A DNA stretch of 64,000 nt from Aeromonas tecta (GCF_000820185.1 NZ_CDCA01000010.1:19009-83008); one strand, 5' to 3'. Shown: positions 43,514 to 52,086, numbered from the stretch's first letter. Translations and numbers: made by a program. Notes: generated from the sequence alone by a model not told the origin.

Positions 43514-43542
43514 AAAAAAGAGCGCCATTGGCGCTCTTTTTT
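43514..43542. terminator. bidirectional terminator between RIO kinase and pirin genes
   Basis: A run of A, then GAGCGCC-ATT-GGCGCTC, then a run of T: perfect stem usable on both strands by the convergent genes. Confidence 0.9.
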
Positions 43543-43588
43543 ATTTGGGACCCGCAGTTGGATTGACGTGGCACCATGCTCGCCGGGA

Positions 43589-44467
43589 TCAGAGCCCTGC
43601 CAAGGGCGGGGCAATAAGCCGCGGCCCAACGTAGCCGATAACCTCACCGAAACGGGGATGGCCGCTTTCCCAATCCAGGGCCGCGGTGCGGATGGCGTCT
43701 CTATCGAAGCTCACGAAGTTCCACCATATCTGCAATGGCTGCGCCAGGGGCTCACCGCCAATCAACAGCAAACGGGCGCCCTTGGTCAGCGTCACTTCCA
43801 CACTTGATGTTCCCGGCGGCAGATAGATCAGCTGCTCGGCGGCGAGGGGCTCCCCGGCGATGCTTACCTGGCCCTGCAAGGCGAGCAGGCCGTGTTCAAA
43901 ACCCGGGGCCAGCGTCAGTCGCACTGTTTGGGTCTGCTCGGCATACAGATCTAGCCCCAGGATGGGGGAGAAGTGCAGGGTAGGGGCCTGGCGCCCCTGA
44001 TACTCCCCAATCAGCAGAGTCAGGTTGATCTCGCCCTCCTGCCAGCGCGGCAGCTCAGGGTAGTGATCAAAGCGCGGCTCGGTATCCTGACTGCGCTCTG
44101 GCAGCGCAATCCAGAGCTGGGCGGCATGCAGGTCGGGGTGGCCCGCCACCGACTCTTCGGTGTGGGCGATGCCGCGTCCGGCGGTCATCAGATTGACCTG
44201 ACCCGGGCGGATGACCTGCTCACTGCCGAGGCTGTCACGGTGTAATATTTCACCTTCCAGCATCCAGGTGAAGGTTTGTAGGGAAATATGAGGATGTGGA
44301 CCTACATTCATCCCCTTGGCGCCCGGGGCAAAGCGGGTCGGTCCTATGTGATCGAGAAAACACCAGGGACCTATGGTGCGACGCTCCTTGACCGGAATGG
44401 CGCGGGCCACCGGGATCCCGCCCACGTCGGTGAGGCGGGAAGCAATGCGTTGCCACTGTTGTTCCAT
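43589..44467 (-). CDS. pirin family protein
   Basis: A 292-residue bicupin. The N-terminal cupin contains the pirin signature CFLDHIGPTRF, VGPHPHISLQTFTWMLEGEILHRDSLGSEQVI (metal-binding His-x-His and Glu in part) and RGIAHTEES. The C-terminal cupin is degenerate. Bacterial pirins of this type include quercetin 2,3-dioxygenase-like enzymes (YhhW) and redox-sensing regulators; the activity here is not predictable. AAGGAG precedes ATG 44467. Confidence 0.9.
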   Translation of the reverse strand: MEQQWQRIASRLTDVGGIPVARAIPVKERRTIGPWCFLDHIGPTRFAPGAKGMNVGPHPHISLQTFTWMLEGEILHRDSLGSEQVIRPGQVNLMTAGRGIAHTEESVAGHPDLHAAQLWIALPERSQDTEPRFDHYPELPRWQEGEINLTLLIGEYQGRQAPTLHFSPILGLDLYAEQTQTVRLTLAPGFEHGLLALQGQVSIAGEPLAAEQLIYLPPGTSSVEVTLTKGARLLLIGGEPLAQPLQIWWNFVSFDRDAIRTAALDWESGHPRFGEVIGYVGPRLIAPPLAGL

Positions 44468-44521
44468 CTTGTGCTCCTTGAAAAATACGAGTGAAAAGGA
44501 TGTATGACGACCGCCGCCGGG

Positions 44522-45400
44522 TTAGCGGCGGCGCATCGCCGGGAAGCTTCGCATGGGGGGGGCCATTCGCTGGGGCATGCTGGGCCTGCTCATCGGGCTG
44601 GCGAGGGTGCTCGGCAGATGAGGCCTGGGGGCCACCCCATTATTGATCCTGGGTTGGGCCGAGGGAGTCCAGCTGCCGCCTGTCTTGGGCAGGGTCGTGG
44701 GCCGCAGCGCCCCGTTATCGGTCTTGGGCAGAGTGGAAGGCAATAGCATCCCGTTATCGGTCTTGGGCAGAGTGGAAGGCAATAGCATCCCGTTATCGGT
44801 CTTGGGCAGAGTGGAAGGCAATAGCATCCCGTTATCCGTTTTGGGCCGAGTGGAAGGTAGCAGGGTTCCATTATCGGCCTTGGGCAAGGTTGTGGGCAGC
44901 GTTGCCGGCAGCAAGGCGCCGTTACCGACCCCGGGATGGGATCCCTCCTTGTAGTCCAGCGGCGAGCGAGGCGTGCGGTCGGGATTGCTGACACTGGGGC
45001 GCAGCTTGCTGTTATCGCGTAGCGCCTGTTTCTGCTCGGGTGACATCGCATTCCAGCGGGTGGCGAAATCCCCCCGCAGGGCGGCGAGATCCGCCTGGCC
45101 ATGGTTATCCTGCCAGTTGTGGAACTTGTCTTTGATCTCTTGCTGGCGATCCGCATCGAGCCCGTTCCACCACTTCTTGATCAGCTCGTCGAAATCCCCT
45201 TCGTGGTCACAGCACCAGGGGTAGTAGTGGTCCCAGTAGTTGAAGTAGTCGTCATACCACCAGGGGTAGGCGCCATAGTGGCTGCCGTAATAGCCGCCGA
45301 CACTGGTGCCCGTGCTGGCACCGACGCCGATGGACGAGGAGTCGCTGCTACAGGCGCCAAGGCCCAGGGCCAGCAGGGGAACAAGCAGGGTGATACGCAT
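44522..45400 (-). CDS. repeat-containing lipoprotein with Pro/Thr-rich tail
   Basis: A 292-residue predicted lipoprotein: RITLLVPLLALGLGAC gives a lipobox LGAC. It has three parts. A Tyr/Trp/Gly-rich segment is at ~30-65 (GGYYGSHYGAYPWWYDDYF). A helical region at ~70-130 with WNAMSPEQKQALRDN resembles DUF3106-type helical repeats. A tail follows with four to five copies of the 13-residue unit TDNGMLLPSTLPK, and then a Pro/Arg/Met-rich end. ATG 45400 is chosen for the signal peptide. It is divergent from polB. Function unknown; a surface or periplasmic structural role is plausible. Confidence 0.7.
   Translation of the reverse strand: MRITLLVPLLALGLGACSSDSSSIGVGASTGTSVGGYYGSHYGAYPWWYDDYFNYWDHYYPWCCDHEGDFDELIKKWWNGLDADRQQEIKDKFHNWQDNHGQADLAALRGDFATRWNAMSPEQKQALRDNSKLRPSVSNPDRTPRSPLDYKEGSHPGVGNGALLPATLPTTLPKADNGTLLPSTRPKTDNGMLLPSTLPKTDNGMLLPSTLPKTDNGMLLPSTLPKTDNGALRPTTLPKTGGSWTPSAQPRINNGVAPRPHLPSTLASPMSRPSMPQRMAPPMRSFPAMRRR
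44711..44866 (-). repeat. 39-bp tandem repeat array inside the lipoprotein gene
   Basis: Units at 44711-44749, 44750-44788 and 44789-44827 are identical or nearly so; the copy at 44828-44866 is diverged, and a more degenerate one follows. Because the unit is 13 codons, copy-number change by slippage would keep the frame. Confidence 0.85.
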
Positions 45401-45533
45401 CTTGGCTCCACTCCGGTGAAATGACGCAATAAGCTGATGATAAAGTAAATATGCACCAATCCGGCGCCAGATGGCAGGGCCAGAGCCGATAAAGCGGCCC
45501 CTGTCAGCTACCAGCAAGAATTGCAGCCAAGCA

Positions 45534-45549
45534 CTGTATGAACGTACAA
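45534..45549 (+). promoter_or_regulatory. LexA box upstream of polB
   Basis: CTGTATGAACGTACAA matches the SOS consensus CTG-N10-CAG except for the final base, and lies 33 bases before the polB ATG. polB (dinA) of E. coli is an SOS gene, which supports the call. Confidence 0.65.
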
Positions 45550-45582
45550 TAGTGCCATCTCAAACCCCAACCGTTAGCCTGC

Positions 45583-48003
45583 ATGACTCTCTCCCAGCCC
45601 AGCGTTCCCGCCAGCCCCCCCCTCGATGGTTTCATCCTGACCCGTCACGGGCGAGACGTGCGTAGCCATGGTGGGCAGGCAGGTCGCACCGAGATCGTGA
45701 TGTGGCTCTGGAGCGAGCAGGGGCCGGTGCGGCTGGTGGTGCCGGGGCAGGAGCCGGTGTTCTTCCTGCCCGAGCGCCACATGCCGGAGGCGGCCGAGCT
45801 GTTCAAGGGCGCCGGGGTAAGCGGCCGGTTCAGGCGCCTGCCCATGCACACCTTCGATGGCCGTGCCGTGGTGGGCTGTTATTTCCCCACTCTGAGCGCC
45901 TTTCACCGCGCCATCGAGCTCTTGCTCATTCGTGGTCTCGAGCACTTCGAGGCAGATATCCGGTTGCCGGAGCGCTATCTGATGGAGCGTTTCATCACCG
46001 CCGGGGTGCGCTTTGGCGGCAAGGCGGCGAAGAAGGGCGGCAAACAGGGCTATTGGGAGGTCAACGAGGCGCGCTGCGCGCCTCAGGCGGTGACGCCAAG
46101 CCTCTCCTGGGTGTCGCTGGATGTGGAGTGCGCCATGGACGGGGCCCTCTTCTCCATCGGGCTCTATAGCGAGCAGGATGCGCGGGTCATCATGATAGGG
46201 GTCCCCGAGGCGGACTCCGAAACGTGGGAAACAACTATAGAGTGGGTGGCCGATGAGAGCGCCCTGCTTGGCGCGCTGGAGGCCTGGTTCAACCGCCACG
46301 ATCCGGACTTGGTGATCGGCTGGAACGTGGTGAATTTTGACTTTCGCCTGCTGCTGCGCCGGGCCGAGCTCAACAAGCGGCGACTGCGCCTCGGCCGGGG
46401 CCGTGAGCTCTGCTTCTGGCGATCATCGCGCAATGATCCTCAGACCGGCAATGTCATCATCCCGGGCCGAATGGTGCTGGACGGCATCGATACCCTCAAA
46501 AGCGCCACCTGGCAGTTTGCCAGCTACAGCCTGGATTCGGTGGCAAGCGAACTGCTAGGCCGTGGCAAGGACATCGAGGATGTGGCAAACCGGGGGGAGA
46601 AGATCACCGAGCTGTTCCACTCGGACAAAGAAGCGCTGGCCCGCTACAACCTGGAAGACTGCAAGCTGGTGTGGGAGATCTTCGATCATTGCCACCTCAT
46701 CGCCTTTGCCATCGAGCGCGCCTCCCTCACCGGGTTGGAGCTGGACCGGATCGGCGGCTCGGTGGCCGCCTTCACCAATCTCTATCTGCCAAGGCTGCAT
46801 CGCGGCGGCTATGTGGCCCCCAACCTGCCCGCCGACGGGGGGCTCGCGAGCCCTGGCGGCTATGTGATGGACTCCAAGCCCGGCCTCTATCGCCACGTGC
46901 TGGTGCTGGATTTCAAGAGTCTGTATCCCAGCATCATTCGCACCTTCTGCATCGATCCCATGGGACTGGTGGAGGGCCTGCAACAGCCCAATACCGCTGT
47001 TCCCGGCTTTCGCGGCGCCATGTTCTCTCGTACCAGGCACTTCTTGCCGGATCTTATCGCCACCCTCTGGGCGGCGCGAGACAGGGCCAAGGCGGCCAAG
47101 AACAAGGCGCTCTCCCAGGCCATCAAGATCATCATGAACTCCTTCTACGGGGTGCTGGGCTCGGGGGGCTGCCGCTTCTACGATCCCAGGCTGGCCTCCT
47201 CCATCACCCTGCGCGGTCACGGCATCATGCAGCAGACCCGGGAGTGGATAGAGGGGCAGGGCTATGAGGTGATCTACGGCGACACCGACTCCACTTTCGT
47301 TCACCTGAACCGGGCCGTGGCCCCGGAGGAGGCAGACGAGATCGGCAAGCGACTGGCGAAGATGATCAACGAAAACTGGATGATGCTGATCAAGACGGAA
47401 TTCAATCTGCCCTGTTACCTCGAGATCGAATACGAGACCCACTACCGCCGCTTCCTGATGCCTACCATTCGTGGCCTGGAGAAGGGCAGCAAGAAGCGCT
47501 ATGCCGGTCTGGTGGGCGAGGGCGAGGGGGAGCATCTGGTGTTCAAGGGGCTGGAGACGGTGCGCACCGACTGGACGCCGCTCGCCAAGCAGTTCCAGAC
47601 CCGGCTCTACGAGCTGGTATTTCACGACGAGGATCCCAGCGGCTATGTGCGCACCATGGTGGACGAGACGAGAGCCGGCCTGCATGACGAGCTGCTGATT
47701 TACCGCAAGCGGCTGCGCCAAAAACTCGAGGAGTATCAGAAGAACGTGCCACCCCACGTGCGGGCGGCGCGGCTGGCGGACGAGGAGAACTTGCGCCGCG
47801 GTCGCCCCCAGCGTTATCAGCACAGGGGCAGCATCGCCTACCTGATCACGGTGGCGGGGCCCGAGCCGCTCGAATACAGGCGCAGTGCCATCGACTACGA
47901 GCACTACATCGATAAGCAGATCAAGCCCATCGCCGACGCCATACTGCCGTTTATCGGCGAGTCGTTCGAGCGGATCTGCGGCCAGCAGCTGGATCTGTTC
48001 TAG
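45583..48003 (+). CDS. polB: DNA polymerase II
   Basis: An 806-residue family B polymerase for SOS-induced repair and translesion synthesis, close to the 783 residues of E. coli Pol II. The proofreading domain has ExoI SLDVECAMDG (~178) and ExoII GWNVVNFDFRLL. The polymerase domain has motif A DFKSLYPSIIR (~443), motif B KIIMNSFYGVLGS and motif C YGDTDSTF (~565). The C-terminus ends QQLDLF, a typical sliding-clamp-binding sequence. It is preceded by a LexA-like site, consistent with damage induction, and divergent from the lipoprotein gene. Confidence 0.95.
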   Translation: MTLSQPSVPASPPLDGFILTRHGRDVRSHGGQAGRTEIVMWLWSEQGPVRLVVPGQEPVFFLPERHMPEAAELFKGAGVSGRFRRLPMHTFDGRAVVGCYFPTLSAFHRAIELLLIRGLEHFEADIRLPERYLMERFITAGVRFGGKAAKKGGKQGYWEVNEARCAPQAVTPSLSWVSLDVECAMDGALFSIGLYSEQDARVIMIGVPEADSETWETTIEWVADESALLGALEAWFNRHDPDLVIGWNVVNFDFRLLLRRAELNKRRLRLGRGRELCFWRSSRNDPQTGNVIIPGRMVLDGIDTLKSATWQFASYSLDSVASELLGRGKDIEDVANRGEKITELFHSDKEALARYNLEDCKLVWEIFDHCHLIAFAIERASLTGLELDRIGGSVAAFTNLYLPRLHRGGYVAPNLPADGGLASPGGYVMDSKPGLYRHVLVLDFKSLYPSIIRTFCIDPMGLVEGLQQPNTAVPGFRGAMFSRTRHFLPDLIATLWAARDRAKAAKNKALSQAIKIIMNSFYGVLGSGGCRFYDPRLASSITLRGHGIMQQTREWIEGQGYEVIYGDTDSTFVHLNRAVAPEEADEIGKRLAKMINENWMMLIKTEFNLPCYLEIEYETHYRRFLMPTIRGLEKGSKKRYAGLVGEGEGEHLVFKGLETVRTDWTPLAKQFQTRLYELVFHDEDPSGYVRTMVDETRAGLHDELLIYRKRLRQKLEEYQKNVPPHVRAARLADEENLRRGRPQRYQHRGSIAYLITVAGPEPLEYRRSAIDYEHYIDKQIKPIADAILPFIGESFERICGQQLDLF

Positions 48004-48160
48004 CCCGCTGCAGTGACCGGAATGACCAGACGCGGCAAGTGTGAAAAGAAGAGTGAACTGTAGGTTGGGGAGAGCAGTGGTGAGAACGACTTAGGGGGGA
48101 GGCGAGATCATGCAGGTAGAAACTTGTTTCCTCTCCCGGCAACTGCCGAGCGCTGAAATG

Positions 48161-48188
48161 CAAAAAGCCCGCGATGAAGCGGGCTTTT
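48161..48188 (-). terminator. terminator of the tRNA-Val operon
   Basis: On the minus strand AAAAGCCCGC pairs with GCGGGCTTTT, ending in TTTTTG, seven bases past the last tRNA gene. Confidence 0.9.
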
Positions 48189-48194
48189 CAAATC

Positions 48195-48271
48195 TGGTGC
48201 GTCCTAGTGGATTCGAACCACCGACCCCCACCATGTCAAGGTGATGCTCTAACCAGCTGAGCTAAGGACGC
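48195..48271 (-). tRNA. tRNA-Val (GAC), type 1 acceptor
   Basis: A 77-base gene with encoded CCA. Acceptor GCGTCCT/AGGACGC, anticodon loop TTGACAT (GAC), discriminator A. G3:C70, U4:A69 and A73 fit valine identity. Last of five in transcription order. Confidence 0.95.
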
Positions 48272-48302
48272 AGGGTGCGCTATGCGGCTTTTTTGCGATA
48301 AG

Positions 48303-48379
48303 TGGTGGGTTTAATTGGATTCGAACCAACGACCCCTACCATGTCAAGGTAGTGCTCTAACCAACTGAGCTATAAACCC
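48303..48379 (-). tRNA. tRNA-Val (GAC), type 2 acceptor
   Basis: A 77-base gene with encoded CCA. The acceptor is GGGTTTA/TAAACCC, quite different from the neighbour, but the anticodon GAC, G3:C70, U4:A69 and A73 are kept. Confidence 0.94.
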
Positions 48380-48412
48380 ACATCTGCAATCTTATCAAAC
48401 TATTAACTGTTA

Positions 48413-48489
48413 TGGTGCGTCCTAGTGGATTCGAACCACCGACCCCCACCATGTCAAGGTGATGCTCTAACCAGCTGAGCTAAGGACGC
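48413..48489 (-). tRNA. tRNA-Val (GAC), type 1 acceptor
   Basis: A 77-base gene with CCA, indistinguishable by eye from the copy at 48195-48271. Confidence 0.95.
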
Positions 48490-48508
48490 ATAACAGTGTT
48501 TTTCGTGA

Positions 48509-48585
48509 TGGTGCGTCCTAGTGGACTCGAACCACCGACCCCTACCATGTCAAGGTAGTGCTCTAACCAACTGAGCTAAGGACGC
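48509..48585 (-). tRNA. tRNA-Val (GAC), mosaic of types 1 and 2
   Basis: A 77-base gene with CCA. Acceptor and T-arm are type 1 (one substitution, GAGTCC in place of GAATCC), while D-arm and anticodon arm (CTACC..GGTAG) are type 2. Confidence 0.94.
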
Positions 48586-48596
48586 ATCACGAAAAG

Positions 48597-48673
48597 TGGT
48601 GGGTTTAATTGGATTCGAACCAACGACCCCTACCATGTCAAGGTAGTGCTCTAACCAACTGAGCTATAAACCC
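48597..48673 (-). tRNA. tRNA-Val (GAC), type 2 acceptor
   Basis: A 77-base gene with CCA, same as the 48303-48379 copy. First in transcription order; only 11 bases separate it from the next. Confidence 0.94.
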
Positions 48674-48856
48674 ACTTTTCATCACGCAAGCGAACACGAC
48701 GTCGCTGGCGTGGTCGGCATACTACCCATGCCCCCCAAGGCTGTCAACAAGGGACATGCACAAAGGAGACTGTTTGCCCAGTTCTTGTGCAGCCTGTTGA
48801 TTTTGCAGGCGAGGTGTCGATAAAGCGCGCCTCGCAGCGTCGCTTGTAGGGCCAGC

Positions 48857-50236
48857 TTATTGCGCCCGAGAAAGCGCCGTACAGGCCTCGGGGCTCGCGA
48901 AGCGGCCATAGATGTAGCGCAGTCGGGTGCCCAGCATCAGGGCGGCGCCAGTCAGGCCGACGATAAAGCCCACCCAGAAGCCTTGCGGGCCCATGCGTGG
49001 CACCAGCCAGTCGGTCAGCCCCAGGATCATGCCGGTGGGCAGTCCCAGTCCCCAGTAGGCGACGATGGTGACGTAGAAGATCGCCTTGGTGTCCTTGTAG
49101 CCGCGCAGGGCCGCGGCCGCGACCACCTGCACCGAGTCGGAGATCTGGTAGATGGCGGCGAAGAACAGCAAGGTGGCCGCCAGGGTGATCACCTGCATGT
49201 CGTCGGTGTAGATCCCCGCAATATGCTCGCGCAGCAGCACGGTGAGGGCAGCGGTGCCGGCGGCGACCGCCATGCCGAGCATCAGGCCGGTACGGGCGGC
49301 GACGCGGGCGTGGGCTGGCTGACCTTCCCCTATGCTGTGGCCGACTCTGATGGTGACACCTACCCCGATGGAGAGTGGCAGCATAAACACCAAGCTGGAG
49401 AAGTTCAGGGCTATCTGGTGGCTCGCCACCGTCTCTGCCCCGAACGGTGCCAGCATCAGCGCCACCACGGTAAACAGGGTCACCTCGCAGAAGATGGCCA
49501 TGGCGATGGGGAAGCCCAAGCGGAACAGACGCCAGATCCGGCTGCCATTGGGGCGGGCCACGTTGGCAAACAGGTTGATCTTCTTGAAGTGGGAGGAGAA
49601 CTTCACATAGAGGATCATCGCCAGCAGCATGGCCCACAGCACGATGGCGGTGGCCACGCCGCAGCCGACCCCGCCGAGCTTGGGCATGCCGAAGTGACCG
49701 TGAATGAAGACGTAGTTCGCGGGAATATTGACCGCCAGCCCGACGAAGCCGATCACCATAGTGGGCATGGTGTGGGAGAGCCCCTCACTGAAGTTGCGCA
49801 GCACCTGGAACAGCACGAAGGCGGGCATACCCCACATGATGGCGTGCAGGAAACCGGTGGTCTTGCCAGCCATGACCGGATCCACGTCCATCAGGTGCAG
49901 CGCCATCGGGCTGAAATAGAGCGCCAGCATGGCGAAGGGGATCACCATCAGCGCCAGCCAGAAGCCCTGATGCACGGCCGGGCGCACCTCGTCCCGCTTG
50001 CGGGCGCCGTTGAGCTGGGACACGATGGGGGTGAGCGCCATGATGATGCCCTGAGTCAGCAAGATGATCGGCAGCCAGAAACTGGAGGCCACCGACACCG
50101 CCGCGAGATCCACGGCGCTGACCTGGCCCGCCATCACGGTATCGACGAAGCTCATGGCGACCTGGGCCACCTGGGCCACCAGAATGGGACTGGCTAGGCG
50201 AACGAGTTGCTTCGCCTCGGACCAATAACGTTGCAC
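48857..50236 (-). CDS. norM: MATE family multidrug efflux pump NorM/MdtK
   Basis: A 459-residue inner-membrane exporter with 12 hydrophobic segments, driven by Na+ or H+. VQRYWSEAKQLVRLASPILVAQ and FVDTVMAGQVSAVDLAAV match the N-terminus of E. coli MdtK and Vibrio NorM. The start is GTG 50236, supported by GGAGGT seven bases upstream and by alignment with MdtK; an in-frame ATG further upstream would add ~40 unrelated residues. The tRNA-Val genes downstream and ribE upstream reproduce the E. coli mdtK neighbourhood (ribC-mdtK-valVW). A hairpin at 50298-50315 lies in its leader. Confidence 0.93.
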   Translation of the reverse strand: MQRYWSEAKQLVRLASPILVAQVAQVAMSFVDTVMAGQVSAVDLAAVSVASSFWLPIILLTQGIIMALTPIVSQLNGARKRDEVRPAVHQGFWLALMVIPFAMLALYFSPMALHLMDVDPVMAGKTTGFLHAIMWGMPAFVLFQVLRNFSEGLSHTMPTMVIGFVGLAVNIPANYVFIHGHFGMPKLGGVGCGVATAIVLWAMLLAMILYVKFSSHFKKINLFANVARPNGSRIWRLFRLGFPIAMAIFCEVTLFTVVALMLAPFGAETVASHQIALNFSSLVFMLPLSIGVGVTIRVGHSIGEGQPAHARVAARTGLMLGMAVAAGTAALTVLLREHIAGIYTDDMQVITLAATLLFFAAIYQISDSVQVVAAAALRGYKDTKAIFYVTIVAYWGLGLPTGMILGLTDWLVPRMGPQGFWVGFIVGLTGAALMLGTRLRYIYGRFASPEACTALSRAQ

Positions 50237-50297
50237 TGACACCTCCGAATGGATCAGATAAAAAGGGAAAGAACGGGTACTTGAGAGGAGCTTTTGC

Positions 50298-50315
50298 CTC
50301 CCCGGAGCCGGGGAG
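50298..50315 (-). promoter_or_regulatory. GC-rich stem-loop in the norM leader
   Basis: CTCCCCGG-AG-CCGGGGAG, extended by outer TTTG/CAAA pairing after one mismatch. It lies ~60 bases before norM GTG and after the yaeP stop. It could end yaeP transcripts or act as an attenuator, but no clear T tract follows. Confidence 0.45.
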
Positions 50316-50383
50316 ACAAAGAGCGGGGGTGTCATTCTAGCCTGAAAAACCGCCAACTGGAACCGTTCGCGGGGGTAACGGGA

Positions 50384-50590
50384 TCAGGCGTCTTCGTGAT
50401 CGCTGATCAGCAGGTTGGCGGCGGCGTAGGCGGCCTGCTCGCGCAAGTCCGCTGGTACTCGTTCGTCCCCTGCCACGGCGTTGAGGGCGCGGATGGTGGC
50501 GGCGATGGCGTTCGGTACATAGCCCTGCTCCCCTGAGCCAATCTGGCTATAAGCGATACGAATGGCCTCACAACACTGATATACCTGCAT
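50384..50590 (-). CDS. yaeP: YaeP family protein (UPF0253)
   Basis: A 68-residue cytoplasmic protein. [24 protein letters not shown] and [15 protein letters not shown] align with E. coli YaeP (GDLGYVPDAL.., [13 protein letters not shown]). GAGG upstream supports ATG 50590 rather than the in-frame ATG at 50611. Function unknown. It sits between norM and ribE. Confidence 0.88.
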   Translation of the reverse strand: MQVYQCCEAIRIAYSQIGSGEQGYVPNAIAATIRALNAVAGDERVPADLREQAAYAAANLLISDHEDA

Positions 50591-50726
50591 TATTTCATCC
50601 TCAGTCGGCAAAGTGCACTGGTCGCCACTATAGCGATCGGGCCCGCGCTTGTCAGCCGGCGTGCTTGTCTTGGCCGGAGCCGGAGGTTAACCTGCCGGGG
50701 ATTTTTGACACAGCAGGAGACGAGAC

Positions 50727-51338
50727 ATGTTCACCGGCATAGTACAGGGCACCGCCGAACTGGTGGCCTTCACCGAGCAGCCCAATTTTCGCACCCATGT
50801 GATCCGCATGCCGAGCCTGGCCTGGGGAGAGGGGCTGGCGCTCGGCGCCTCCGTCGCTCATAACGGTTGCTGCCTGACCGTGACCCGGATCGAGGGGGAC
50901 TTGGTCAGCTTCGATCTGATGCAGGAGACCCTGCGCCTCACCAACCTCGGCGAACTGAAAATAGGGGACAAGGTGAACGTGGAGCGGGCGGCTCGCTTTG
51001 GCGACGAAATCGGCGGTCACGCCATGTCCGGCCACATCATGGGCACGGCGGACGTCAGCTCCGTCATCGACACCCCGAACAACCGCCAGGTCTGGTATCG
51101 CCTCGACCCCACGCTGATGAAATACGTGCTGACCAAGGGTTATATCGGCATCGACGGCATCAGCCTGACCGTCGGCGAGGTGCGCACCAACGAGTTCTGC
51201 GTCAACCTCATCCCCGAGACCCTGGCCCGCACTAACCTCGGCTGGGTCAAGGCGGGCTGGCGCACCAATATCGAGATCGATCCCCAGACCCAGGCCATCG
51301 TCGATACTGTGGAGCGGGTACTGGCGGCCCGTGCTTAA
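50727..51338 (+). CDS. ribE: riboflavin synthase alpha chain
   Basis: A 203-residue enzyme converting two 6,7-dimethyl-8-ribityllumazine molecules into riboflavin. It starts with the family signature [12 protein letters not shown] and contains two homologous lumazine-binding barrels: [14 protein letters not shown] in the first and [15 protein letters not shown] in the second. [15 protein letters not shown] bridges them. [22 protein letters not shown] and ETLARTNLG repeats confirm the duplication. GGAGA precedes the ATG. No FMN riboswitch fits in the ~130-base leader. A strong terminator follows. The gene corresponds to E. coli ribC. Confidence 0.95.
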   Translation: MFTGIVQGTAELVAFTEQPNFRTHVIRMPSLAWGEGLALGASVAHNGCCLTVTRIEGDLVSFDLMQETLRLTNLGELKIGDKVNVERAARFGDEIGGHAMSGHIMGTADVSSVIDTPNNRQVWYRLDPTLMKYVLTKGYIGIDGISLTVGEVRTNEFCVNLIPETLARTNLGWVKAGWRTNIEIDPQTQAIVDTVERVLAARA

Positions 51339-51361
51339 GCCGACCTCTCGTTATGGATGCC

Positions 51362-51390
51362 AAAAGGCCAGCAGATTGCTGGCCTTTTTT
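51362..51390. terminator. terminator of ribE
   Basis: AAAAGGCCAGCA (51362-51373) and TGCTGGCCTTTT (51377-51388), a perfect 12-bp stem with a T tract; the A run makes it usable from the minus strand too. Confidence 0.9.
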
Positions 51391-51478
51391 ACATTTTATA
51401 GATCGTTTATTTCGTCAAACGTAAGTCAGGCAGTTCAGCTCACTGCCTTGTGCGAGGCGAAAAGCGAGCCTCGCATCC

Positions 51479-51682
51479 TTAAAACATCTGCTCGTCGTCC
51501 GCATCCACAAACAGCTGCAAGCAGTCGCGGGCCTCGTCCAGATGCAGGCGCAGGTGGATGGGGTTGCAACAGGCCATGCAATCCTCATAGAACTCCTGAT
51601 CCCCCTGGCTCGCATCGAGCTCGACCCGGGTGTGATGGCCGCAGTGGGGGCAGACGATGCGCTTGCTGGTGTACTCGATCAT
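51479..51682 (-). CDS. CPXCG-motif cysteine-rich protein
   Basis: A 67-residue protein with one treble-clef-like zinc site: Cys pairs in RIVCPHCGHHTRV and YEDCMACCNPIHL, followed by an acidic C-terminus. The family is small, widespread in gammaproteobacteria and without known function; zinc binding is inferred from cysteine spacing. AGGAGGT upstream of the ATG is a strong ribosome site. Confidence 0.85.
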   Translation of the reverse strand: MIEYTSKRIVCPHCGHHTRVELDASQGDQEFYEDCMACCNPIHLRLHLDEARDCLQLFVDADDEQMF

Positions 51683-51953
51683 GATGACCTCCTGGGGCCG
51701 ACTGGCCGCCTCTTTCCCCTGATTCTAGTCGGCGAGGGGCACCGCGACCGCGAGCGAGCGCACGTTTAGGGCAAGGGTCTGCGGGATCCGGTGTTGGCAT
51801 TCATCGACCGATCCGGCTGGGCTGCGAGTTCTTGCAGAACGTCAGGTTGAACGTGGGTCTACTGCTGGGAGTCCAGGCCGTTGATTCGTGAGGACAATAT
51901 AAAAAGCCCCGCATGGGCGGGGCTGATAAACAGAGTCGGCAATGTGGGGGGGC
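51683..51953. other. gap upstream of the cysteine-rich gene, with the HAD locus terminator
   Basis: No gene seen. It holds the promoter of the cysteine-rich gene at its left part and the terminator at 51899-51924 at its right part. Together with the duplicated tail at 51954-52080 it makes a stretch of about 400 bases free of intact genes. Confidence 0.4.
51899..51924 (-). terminator. terminator of the HAD phosphatase locus
   Basis: On the minus strand AGCCCCGC-CCAT-GCGGGGCT followed by TTTTTATA. It lies beyond the duplicated tail, not directly after the intact gene. Confidence 0.88.
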
Positions 51954-52080
51954 TTAGGCTATCCAGCGTTCCAGCATGGCACTATCCAGCTCGGCCAGGG
52001 AGCCGAGCGCATGATCGGCGATGGCGAGGCGGGGATCGCCTACCAATGCCGGGTGCATGGGAACGAGCAGCGCCTCTCAC
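51954..52080 (-). pseudogene. duplicated C-terminal fragment of the HAD phosphatase gene
   Basis: About 127 bases that mirror the last ~42 codons of the adjacent HAD gene (52087-52213). Read in the corresponding frame it gives ALVGDPRLAIADHALGSL then AELDSAMLERWIA and TAA, against ALVGDPRLAIADHELGSL then AQLDGAMLDRWIA in the intact copy. One codon is inserted (VPMHPAL versus VPDPAL). It has no start or ribosome site and is not in frame with the intact gene's stop, so it should not be translated. It lies between that gene and its terminator. Confidence 0.8.
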
Positions 52081-52086
52081 GGTGGC

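Noticed and set aside
44711..44866. Short direct repeats considered as a CRISPR array
   Set aside because: The 39-bp units are contiguous with no spacers and lie in frame inside a lipoprotein gene.
48303..48379. tRNA with an unusual acceptor stem, first considered as another amino acid
   Set aside because: The anticodon loop TTGACAT gives GAC, and G3:C70, U4:A69 and A73 are present, so valine is the right call.
50612..50726. FMN riboswitch upstream of ribE
   Set aside because: The gap is too short and lacks the conserved RFN core.
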